Positions 54,201 to 64,000 of a stretch of DNA of 64,000 nucleotides are shown here, in pieces. The stretch is taken from contig NC_063015.1 in assembly GCF_020509005.1 (NCBI RefSeq), positions 2,356,001 through 2,420,000 on the forward strand, given 5' to 3'. Source of the stretch: Fulvia fulva. Taxonomy: Eukaryota; Ascomycota; Dothideomycetes; Mycosphaerellales; Mycosphaerellaceae. Made by a program: the position numbers and the translations under genes. Below the pieces are notes generated by a model. That model had not been told where the DNA came from. It did not search any database and saw only the letters and a program-made list of their open reading frames with translations. The stretch's first letter is position 1. Each line of letters begins with the position of its first letter.

Positions 54201-55872
54201 TTACGAGCGCTAATCTGCCCTACGAACGCGCGATCCGTAGCCTCCTTAAGAGCTTAGCTAAAGCGATCTAGGAGCTACTATAGGTAATGAGGGCGCTAGC
54301 GCTAGTAAAGGAAGTAACGAACGCGGACCTCCTACGGGAGATCTAGGCGCTAGGAAGAGCTAGGCCGGCGATATATATCTAAGCGGCTATACTAGCCGTA
54401 GAGTAACTAACGTACCGCGTTAGGCTAGTTTAGCGCGAGGTTATAATATATATAGACAACCCTAAAGAAAGAGAGCGGGTAGCGGTACTATTATACTAAC
54501 GCCTCGTAGAGTAGGCGCGCTAGGCTAGTAAATAAGACATTATTATAGCCTAGAAGCTAAAGAGTAGAGACGTACGCTATACGCTCGTAACTATAGCGGG
54601 GAGACCGACGCTACTATAGAGCGTAGCCTAGGCGGTCGAGGTACTAAACGCGAAGAGCGTAGCGCCGGTCGCGCTAGTATACTAGGCCCTTATATACGGT
54701 ATTCGAGTTAATACCTTCCTAGTAGATACTAGCCCGGTAGCGATAGGAGAGGCTATCGTAAAGGACAACTAGGCTACTATCCTAGGCCCCGTTATTACCC
54801 GGGCGTACTAGCTAAAGAAGCCGGAACGAATAGAGCGGAAATACTCGTCGCTCGTACTCGCGTTTAAGTATAATAGTTAGAGGATCTAGGCTATAGAGAA
54901 GGGACTAGTCCTAGCCTACTCGTACTACTACGTTAAAAAGTACGACTATATCTATATAGTAACCTAGTACTTCTAGTACTAGGGATTCGGGTATACTATA
55001 AAGTATTATCGGTAGGAGACCTACTACGGCTACTACGCGAAGGTATATAATACCCGCGAATACCCCTAACCTAAGATAAGTAAGTACGCTAACTACGGCG
55101 GGGACTATAAGGCGTAGATAGGCGGATATAGAGTAAAGAGGTAGGTAGCGGAATAGGCGGTAGGAGCGCGCCTAGGTATACGCTAGGGAAGAGGATCCTA
55201 GTCGGCGACCTTAACCTCTACTACCTAAGATAGGGAGGCGATAGCGTACTCTCGGCCTATAGCGCCGTAGACGCGCTTATCGGTCTAGTAGAGGTATCCG
55301 GCCTTAGCCTAGTACTTCCCGTAGGTACGGCTACGTATTAGTAGAAAAATACGACCTAGACGCTTAACCTAACCTTCGCGATATAGTAGATAGCCTAGCG
55401 GACTATCTTCTACGATACGGACCTAGAACTCGATACTAGCTATCTAGACTACCTAGCTATCCGTACGACGTTCGACGTAATATACCTATAGGCGCTACTA
55501 GCCCTAGAACTACGGCCTTAGTAGAAGAGAGCGGACTAGAAGGAGATTAATAAGGTACTAAAAGAGCGAATAACGGCCCTCGTACCGCCGATATCCCTCC
55601 GCTTAGAGGTAGAAATCGACGCGGTAATAGGGAGCCTATAGTAGTATATAGTAGGAGTAATCTAGGATAAGATCCCCTATACCCGACCCTCGAAGTATGC
55701 GTCGCTAGCCTAGTCGTAGGAATACGTAGACGTAGTCCGTATAACGGTAGCGGCGCGGCGCCGGTAGAACGAGATAAAATAGGACGCTATATACGCCCGA
55801 TACTACCGACTAGATAATAAGAAGGGTAGGATTATTAGGCGCTAGGGTAATAGTACGTAGCGTAACGCCGTA
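54201..55872 (+). mobile_element. LINE-4, ORF1 and endonuclease part of a Tad1-like LINE (RIPed)
   Basis: ORF1 ends in two zinc knuckles whose Cys/His are now Tyr (YFQYQGFGYTIKYYRQ near 54.97 kb; YANYGGDYKA near 55.1 kb). The endonuclease segment follows (LVGDLNLYYLRQGGD near 55.2 kb). RT is absent, the element being cut by the LTR of Gypsy-D at about 55.87 kb. Confidence 0.7.
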
Positions 55873-56058
55873 TTATAAGTAGGTACAAGTACGTAGTCGG
55901 GTAAGGTATAAGTCGAATAGATATTCTATCTAAGAGAGGCGCGGAGGGCGCGAGAGTTATATACGGGCGCTAAGCCGCTAGTCGGATTAGTTAGCGGGCG
56001 CGGGGTCTAGGTACGTACCTACGGGTTTAAGTAAATATACGCCGGTACGGTAATACTA
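55873..56058 (-). repeat. 3' LTR of Gypsy-D (RIPed)
   Basis: On the + strand it ends CGGTACGGTAATA, directly followed by CTACCCCCCC, the polypurine tract of a minus-strand element. Left boundary approximate. Confidence 0.6.
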
Positions 56059-56850
56059 CCCCCCCTCTTAGAGTACGCTCTAGAGTACTCTCCTCTCCTC
56101 TTATATCTATCGTATCTATTATATCTCTTATTACCTTCGTAAACACCTTATTATCTATTAGACTATTGTCTAATCCGTCTTTAAGATCGTCTTAACTCGC
56201 GCTAATCGGAAGATTAGCGTCTACTACTCGGTCTACTCGTCGAGTAAGATCGTTATCGCGACGCGTATCGCTCTCTTTCTTATAAGCCCGGAGGCCTAGT
56301 CCTACCGGTATTAGAGCTATTACTACTTATACTAGTTAGCGCGCTATACGTATACCTATAGCATTCTAGTTATAGTAAAAGTCGGCTACGGAGGCGGCGG
56401 TAGTCTCGATAACCTAGTCTATAGCTTTATAGAATAGCTTATTATATCCAATATATTTCACTAAGTATTCCTAATATAGCTATTTACCTCCTACCGGTAT
56501 TAGTCCTCGCGGCTATCTCTTCTTATAGTCTAGAATTTACTTAACTTCCTATAAATCGGGTTCGGCGGGATCGGCTTCGTATTATTCGTCGTCGATAATT
56601 CGGATCGGTAGTAGTACGGGTTATGTCTGTCCTATAACCGGCGGATAAACTAGTATAAGAAGGTATAAGTAGAAGCAATTATCGATATTTAAAGAAGGTA
56701 AAAGCTCTACTTTATAAGTATTACCCGGTAGTACCTCCGTAGTTACGTACGGTCTAGACTACTTTATATCTATCTTACGAGAAGGTCTCTCTATTATCTA
56801 GTTCTTAGTATAAGGGAGCCGTTCTTAATATAGGGTAAATAACGAAGTTG
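56059..56850 (-). mobile_element. Gypsy-D, chromodomain-containing 3' fragment (RIPed)
   Basis: Polypurine tract, then on the minus strand a chromodomain-like segment (QEYLVKYIGYNKLF with AASVADFYYN, about 56.35-56.55 kb). Interrupted by the LTR of Gypsy-E. Confidence 0.6.
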
Positions 56851-56978
56851 TTAGACAGGCTATCTAAGAGGAGTATAAGGTACGGAAAGTTAATATATAA
56901 GCCGAGGCATACGGGCCGGCCCGTACCGAGTCCCGTGACCGACTACTATTTACTAGACGTCCGCCTAGGCCCGTAATA
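56851..56978 (-). repeat. 3' LTR of Gypsy-E (RIPed)
   Basis: Ends AGGCCCGTAATA, followed by CTACCCCCCT. Left boundary approximate. Confidence 0.55.
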
Positions 56979-58170
56979 CTACCCCCCTCTAAAAAATCGG
57001 CCTGTCCTTAGTACTATTCTTCCTTACAACGTAGGCCTATATAAAGGTTATATCGTCCTCTATAACGTCGTCTTTGTCGTTAGTTATTAAGTCGTCTATT
57101 ACTACGCTCTTACGCTTTACTATACTGTTATTATCCTCGCTATATCGGATACCGAGAGAGTCATAGCGATTTACGAAGTCTATAAAGGCCTCCGTTATAG
57201 GTACTATTATATAAGTATCTAAAGAGCTATAGGACCTAATACTATTCGAAGATAGCGGTACCGTTAAGGTTATAGAGTTATAGGAAGCTTCCTATTCGTA
57301 TTAACGTATATTACTCGTATTCCTACTATTAGTTACTTTCTCGGGTCCGTACTATACGGATCTTTATCTAAAGCTACTATCGCTATTAGACTAATATAGT
57401 TATCTACCTTATATAGGAGAGCTATAGGCGCTATTTCTACCTAAAGGTAGTGCCTACCTATAGTTACTACTTTAGTTATAACTAATACCGACGCGGAGGG
57501 GTTCGCTTTATTCGCTACCTATCCTTCTAGTACTATAAAGCCGGTAGGTATTAGTTTCCCTAGGCTATTATAGTAGAAGTCTATAATAGAGGCGGCGGCT
57601 ATCTCTATTATATCCTCCGCTAGCTCCTATAATAGATCCTCGTCGTCTCCTACCTAACTAACTAGATACTTATACTAGCCGTACTTCCTCCGTATATTTA
57701 GGATCTTATCTATATACTAGAACTGATTAATTCCCTCTTCGTTCTCTACCTCGATCGGCGGTAGGGTTAGTTCTACTTAGCTAGGTAACGCTTTATATAT
57801 AGGGAGTAAGAGGTTCGTATAGAATCCGTTATATAGGTTCCCTAGCGACCGTAGTAGGCTTAGGCGATACGTATCGTTTAGTAGTACTTCTATTATTACG
57901 TAGGGGTTTACGTAGCGATAGTTAAGCTTCTTAGATAGCCGAGCTATACGCTAGTTACGGGTACTTAAGTAGACTTTGTCGCCTATCTCGTACGTAGGTA
58001 CTAGCGTACGATATTAATTAGCAAAGTCGGCTTATAAGTCTTATACTATATATATTACTTCGTATAGATACTCCCGTATATTGCTTATTCTCTTTACGAA
58101 AGCGTCGGCCGTTTATACGTTAAGCTTCTACTTAGCGGGTATTACTCGGATCGGAAGGTATAAGGGCGCG
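56979..58170 (-). mobile_element. Gypsy-E, integrase C-terminus and chromodomain fragment (RIPed)
   Basis: The minus strand shows a GPY/F-like integrase C-terminal module (LNYRYVNPYVIIEVLLNDTY, about 57.85-57.93 kb) and a chromodomain-like segment (ILNIRRKYGQYKYLVSQVG, about 57.65-57.72 kb). The rest is missing, cut by the Gypsy-F LTR. Confidence 0.65.
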
Positions 58171-58345
58171 CGTACTATAGGGTCCGAGAGAGATAGTTAT
58201 TGTTCTATAAAGCTACGAAAGAGGAGCGTAAGGCGCGGCGAAGTTATAAAGTAAAGCTAAGCCGCGCTTACCCGATACGGAAGGTCCGTAGTTTAGCCGG
58301 GCTAACGTAGCTATAGTAAGGAGTTACGGGCTACTCGTAATAGTA
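58171..58345 (-). repeat. 3' LTR of Gypsy-F (RIPed)
   Basis: Ends GGCTACTCGTAATA, followed by GTACCCCCCCCCC, the polypurine tract. Left boundary approximate. Confidence 0.55.
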
Positions 58346-61300
58346 CCCCCCCCCTCTCCTAAAACACGCCTTAGTCCTCTAAGCGTTATATACCTTATAA
58401 GGCTACTTACCTATCGAGCTCTATAATCGCGCGAACGCCTAATTATCCTCTAGTACCCTATTATTATCCGATAACATCGTATTCGCTCTATTAAGACTAT
58501 CCTCGACCGGCTTCCTTCGAGAAATATATTGCCTAGTTAGCTAGCTTGCCCTAGACCTAAGTCTATCTTCGGCTAGTACTCGCGTATAATCCTTATAACT
58601 ACGGTTAGGTATTATTATAGGCCCTACGAGTCCTACTCGAGTATTAGTATAACTACCGTTACGGTCGTAGAGCTAAGGGCGGCGAGTTTTACTTATACCG
58701 GTGACCCTAGTTACGAGAGTAGGCTTTCCCGTAACCTAACTTATATAGCGGTACGTAGTAAATATATACGGATTAGATTCTATTAAAGGTAAGGCTCGAG
58801 TCGACTTATTCGTAACGGTGTCTCTATTAATCCTAATCGTATTAAGTCCGAGTACCTTAGCGTCTAGCGGGAACTAGTTAGATAGAGCTACGAAACCTAT
58901 AGGCGTAGATAACTCCGGCCGGTTATAGTAAAAGTCTATAATAGCGGCGGCTACCCTCGTAAATAGGTCCTTAGTAGGTTACTAAGTTTTACTATCCTCT
59001 ATGTCCTAATATCCGACCTATCGTACCTTATACTATATATCGACCTTACGCTTATACCCCTTCTTTACCTTCCTAGTACGCCTCCTCGTATATATATCTA
59101 AGATCTTGTCTACCTCGTACTCGATCGCCGCGGGTCCCGCTATAATATCGGCCTCGGCATTAGCTTCCGTCGTATTAGGAACTATAACTACGGGTAGCGG
59201 CGGTATAAGGTACTATCCCTCTAGCGGCGGTAGGTTAGTATCGTCGGCGCGCTATAGTAGCGACGTATAGAAATAGTTATCGAGTCTAGCTAACGTATCG
59301 GAGAGCTTTAGCTTATAGGAGAGCTTCGAGGGCATAACTTTTACGATCTAGTATAGTCTAGTATATTGTCGATCTAGTTTCTTAGAAGGGCGTATCGTAC
59401 GGATATTCTTCGTACTAAGGAATACCTAATCGCCTACCTTATAGTCGGGCGAGATACGGCGATATCGATTAGCGGCCTTAGCTTATAAGGCTTAGGACAT
59501 TCTTCTATTCTCTTAGAGGAACTAATATAGCTCCTAAAGGCGTCGGGCGAATACTTCGGCGGATTTACTATCGAGTCGCTAAAGAGTCGTTATCTAGCGG
59601 CAATCCCCGCCTACCTATAAGTCGATACGTTCCGTAAACTCGGGGTTATATCTAAGGTTTACGTAGAAAGGTAAGACACCGGTAGTCTCTAATACGTAGT
59701 TATTAATAGTAAACTAATCTAGGTATAGCTATTTAGCCTAGTCGCTCTATACCTTATTAACGTAGGCGCGTAAGTACTATTCTATATTCTAATTAGTACG
59801 CTTAGACTAACCGTCCGTCTCGGGGTGATATAATAAACTTAGCTTACGTTAAATCCGTAGTATCTTATATAACTACTTCTAGAAAGTTACGATAAACTGT
59901 TTTCCTCTATTAGAGGTAATCGTATCCGGGAGCCTACGTCGACTAAATACGTACTTTAAGAATAGGCGCGCTATATTCTTCGCCGTTATAGCTCTAATAG
60001 GAATAAGTTCTACTTCTTTCGTTAGGCGGTCCGTAACGGTTATAATGTTATTATAAGTCATACCGTCGAGTTCGCTATCTAGTAAGTCTACTATAAAGTC
60101 GACTAATATATAGCGCTAAGGTCGTTCTAGTATAGAAAGTAGATGTAATAATCTAGGTAGTTAGTTATATAGAGATTTCGTCGTACGGTATACTCGGTAA
60201 TTTACGGTATATCTACGTACTAATCTTACTAAGCTAGGCTAGTAAAATTTACGTACTACGAGCTTATATATATAGGCTCTACTAGGATCGCCTACTACTA
60301 GTACGTCGTAGTTTATCTTTACTATTCGAGTCCGTAGCTTCTAGTTATCCGGTACCTATAAGCTCTAGTCGCCGTACTAATTACGGACGTAGAGTATATC
60401 TCTTTCTACCTTATAGTATACTAGGTATACCTTCGCCTTTTAAAGAAGTAGCGGGATTACGTCACCTTTCTATAGTATCTTAATTACTACCTTAAGCTCC
60501 TAGTCTACGGCGTACGCTATTACTATTCGATACTCGAGTTTAGCCTCGTAATTAGCCTCTATCGTAGGCTTCGATACGGTAGTAGCTTCTACCGGTATAG
60601 CGGCTTCCGCTAGTATAAATTCTATTACTTCTAGGTTTAGCGGAGTTTCCGTCTCTTTAGTAACATCTTCTACGGTTACGCGTATAGAGTCGATCTTAAG
60701 GAATCGCTTAGGCGGTAGTAACGTCTAGTACTAATACTAATTACGCGGATCGTCTACCCCCTACGGAAGGTCCTAGCTACATCTCGTTAGACTATCTAGC
60801 TTTATACCTTAAATACCGGGCCTATAGACAATACGGAAGTTGAACTAAGAGAGGAACTTAGCCTACCTCGCCTAACGTCGATTAAGCTACTTCGTCGTTA
60901 TAAAGTACTCTAGGTTCTTATGATCTATAAACACTTTGACCGGTTCGATAGTATTATTATCTACTTCGTAGGCCAATTTAGGCCTCTACTCTTCAAACGC
61001 CTTAATAATAGCTAATAGCTCCTTATCGTAGATCTTATAGTTATACTTATATAGACTTAACTTCTTAGAGTAAAACGCTACCGGGTGTAGGACGCCTTCT
61101 TCGTTATATTAGGAGAGGACGCCGGTATTAACGAAATCCGAGGAGTCCGTCTTAACGACTATCTATCTCCCCGGTACGTAATATACTAATATACCCGCTT
61201 TGCTAAATACTACCTTCAATACGTTAAACGCCTTCTAGTACTCTAGTATCTAATCGATTCTTCTGTTCTTATACTTACTAGGGCTATCGGACTTAGTCAA

Positions 61301-64000
61301 GTTGGTTAGCGGCGATATAAGTCGCGAGAACGCTTCGATAAACCGTCTATAGAAGTTAACGAAGCCTAGGAACGCTTATATATCCTTTAGGTTAGTTAGA
61401 GCCTCCTAGCTTTAAATACATTCTAGCTTATCGGGGCCTATTTTAATACCTTCTAGCGTAATAATTAGGCCTAGGTATTTGACTCTCTACTAATAGAATT
61501 CGTATTTATTAATATCTACGGTTAACCCGGTATCGCGTAGTTTTATTAAAACCTTCGTTACGTACTCGATATACTCTTCGAGTATGTCGCTAAAAATTAG
61601 TATATTATCTAGGTATACCGATACGAAGTCATTAAGGTGTTCCTATAGTATACTATTAATATATAACTAAAACGATACCGGGCCGTTATATAGACTAAAC
61701 GGTAAGACTAGACATTCGTATACTCCGTACCGCGTAGTAAACGCTATTAGCTATTTATACCCCTCGGCAATACGAAGCTTATTAAAGGCTACGACAATGT
61801 CTAGCTTCGTAAAGTACTTCTTACTATACATCCTATTAAGGGTTTCCTAGATCAAAGGTATAGGGTACCTATTCTTAATAGTTATTACATTTAGCCCTCG
61901 ATAGTTAATATATACTCGGAGTCCTCCTCCTAGCTTACGTACTACTAGAATAGGAGCTAGGGACTAGCTTGTCTTCTAATTAGCCTTACGGACTTTCCCT
62001 TCGCTCTCCTACTTAGTGACCTATTTCTTAACTACTTCATTCTCTTACGGTATAAGCTTATAGGGTTTACGGTAAGGAGGCTATTATAGGCCGTCGGGCT
62101 TAATATAGATTTTATAGTTAATACCCGGCCTATAAGGCGGGAGCTCTTTATAGTCTTTAGCTAAGAACGCGTCCGTAATATAATAGTACTCGGGCGGAAG
62201 CTTCTCCTTTGGGTTGTAGTTAAATTGCTTATTTAGGAACTAATTAAGGTCGTTAGCTAACATTACGCTTAGCTTTAACTCGCTATTACTATCTGTTCCG
62301 CTAGACTCGTTACTAGTAGGTAGAATATAGAAGTACTCGGCCCTAGGCCGGTACGTATATATCTCCTAAGCGTAACGACTAACGCCTTAATAGTCTACTT
62401 TCTTATCGTCGTCTATATATAAGGACGAGACGTTTAACTCCGCCCCTCCTACCGTAAATCCTAGCGACTCCCCGGTAAAGGGCTCTAGTCCGTATTTTGT
62501 ACGTTACCGGTATTAGTAGTTTAGGGACTAAGCTATTATCGAAGTCTTCCTACGAAGACAGTAACTAAAGTAGTAGTCTAATCTAAGGGCCACTTCGCCG
62601 GTTTCCTAGAAGATATTAGGGTTATACTAGCTTAACTAAGGTAGGCCGAGGACGATCTTGTATTCGAGGTCGGTTACGTAGTATATTATTTGCTCGTAAT
62701 AATAACCGCCGATAATAACGTCGACTAAGGCTACGTATATAATACGCCTAGTACTCGCCTTCCTATCGCCTAGTATTAAGTTCTTACTCTAAACTAGGGG
62801 TATTAGAGGGATGTTATGTTTACGTATATATTTCTAATCGAGAAAGAGAGAGGTTAAAGCAGAATCTAGTAGGCCTCGTGCCTTTCCATTTTATATTATT
62901 ATAGGTAGTACTATATAAGGGTATATATCCGGTAACTATAGTTCTAATATATAGGCTAATATCTTAAGTTCTCCGCTATAGTCCGTCTCTTATATTCTAT
63001 ACCTCTCGATCTTATACTCTTTCTAATTCTTGTTCTAACTACTATCTACTATACTTAGGTAGTAGCCCCGGCATTTCCCTACTTAGTAGCGAGGGCGCTT
63101 AAGTTCGGAGTCGCGTTACGTAGTCGAGGTAGGCGGTAGTCGCCGTCGTAGCCGTATATCTCGTACTCGGGGTTACTAGTAATATATAGTCCGGTACGGT
63201 AACGGAAGTACTTACCCTACTTCTTTAGATCTTCGCGACCCTCGCGGTTAAGCGGTAGTAGATTCTAAAGGTGTACTAGTAAGTCTTCCTTCTTCTTAAT
63301 GCCTAAGTACTATAGTAGGCGCTATACGATCGCGCCGGTTACGCTAGCTACGGTAGCTATAGTAGTTATTACGTTACTAGTAGGGCCTAGGTTCTAGTTA
63401 CCTCCTCCGCCGCTACTACGAGGGCGGTTATTGTCCTACTAAGGGTATAGCTACTCGGTCTCGTAGAAGGTCTCGTCTAACTCGGTACACTCCTTAATAA
63501 TATCCTATATACTATCTAGGCGACGGTTAACCTCTCGGTCGCCGAATATCTTAACGAAGTACTTACGGTTTAGGCGGTTACGGAAAAGTATTAGCTCGGT
63601 GTCATCCCCCTAGTCTATCTAGGTACGTAACTTCGAGTAACGTACGAAGAATACGATAAAGGATTCCTTCTACTATTACTTATAGGTTATAATATCGACT
63701 ATAGCCTTTATAGCTTCGTTCCGGGTACCGTACTATCGAGTTATCTAGTCTAGTAGCTCCTCGCCGGTACTAAACTCGTTATATAACTAATGTCCTAGGA
63801 TAGGGATACGTAGCTTAATAGTAGTCTAGACTTTACTATTAGTCTATCTATATAGGAAGCGGAGGGTATCCTACTCGGTACGGAAGGTCGATACTATAAG
63901 CTTTAGTAGGATACTCGTATACTAACTATCGAAAGATAGGTCGGCATCGTTCTTAAACTTCTTAGGATCTAGTACTCCCTTACCGATCTCTATACTACGC
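58346..64000 (-). mobile_element. Gypsy-F, nearly complete chromodomain Gypsy running off the window (RIPed)
   Basis: Minus-strand order from the right: gag (about 63.0-64.0 kb, open at the window end), protease region (62.5-62.9 kb), reverse transcriptase (61.3-62.05 kb; [23 protein letters not shown]), RNase H (60.8-61.2 kb), integrase (59.3-60.3 kb) and chromodomain (about 58.9-59.1 kb). RT reads YLDN for YLDD, and the integrase reads TITSNRGKQF for the usual SDRG: both are Asp-to-Asn changes expected from TpG to TpA. Its 5' LTR must lie beyond 64,000. Confidence 0.8.
59879..60061 (-). pseudogene. stop-free fragment of Gypsy-F integrase core
   Basis: Sixty codons of the integrase catalytic core (ITVTDRLTKEVELIPI, then LPDTITSNRGKQF) survive without a stop. 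One catalytic Asp is replaced by Asn. It is not a gene in its own right. Confidence 0.75.

Overview
This window reads as the edge of a gene-rich segment of a filamentous ascomycete nuclear chromosome (probably Dothideomycetes) running into a heterochromatic block of nested, RIP-mutated transposons. The fungal assignment rests on short GT..AG introns with CTAAC/CTGAC branch sites, a Tam41/Mrpl22/Prp24 gene set, Fot1/Pogo, Tad1-like LINE and chromodomain Gypsy elements, and intense C-to-T change confined almost entirely to CpA (read as TpG loss on the other strand).

Region 1 (1-16.1 kb): TAM41 (+, mitochondrial CDP-diacylglycerol synthase), MRPL22 (-, mitochondrial ribosomal protein uL22m), PRP24 (+, U4/U6 snRNP recycling factor with a spliced, disordered N-terminal extension) and a 1,519-residue mostly disordered protein (+) with four copies of a short DF(I/L)RS-GP motif. 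Between them lie a tRNA-like relic, a helix-turn-helix remnant and a 19-bp minisatellite.

Region 2 (16.5-19.8 kb): the most unusual part. A tandem array holds 23 modules, each exactly 65 nt from arm to arm although the sequences have diverged strongly. Each carries concentric inverted repeats built on the half-site ATAGCGAT, with further half-sites 30 nt outside on either side (a 125-nt unit), repeated every 126-154 bp (mean about 145). Arm pairing shows compensatory changes and G.U-type pairs in the + sense. It is not protein coding (65 and 125 are not multiples of 3) and it is not RIP-mutated.

Region 3 (19.8-22.8 kb): a possible cysteine-rich exon (-) and an SDR-like protein gene (-).

Region 4 (22.8-64 kb): the transposon block, in which CpA and TpG are almost absent and CpG is kept. 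The nest can be partly resolved. Pogo-A (-) is split by a 5'-truncated LINE-1 copy (-, 18-bp target duplication), which is itself split by Gypsy-A (+, 197-bp LTRs). LINE-2 (+) follows. Gypsy-B (-) is split by LINE-3 (+), which is split by Gypsy-C (-). Gypsy-C is intact and un-RIPed, with LTRs that look identical and a perfect 5-bp duplication, so it is a very young insertion. Then come Pogo-B (+), LINE-4 (+) and three serially nested chromodomain Gypsy elements D, E and F (all -); F runs off the right end. A second un-RIPed island (about 30.95-32.6 kb) holds the right LTR of Gypsy-A and the LINE-1 body, although the left LTR of the same Gypsy is fully RIPed.

All coordinates were read by eye. 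Exon boundaries and element edges within RIPed DNA are approximate where marked. No alignment or folding was computed.
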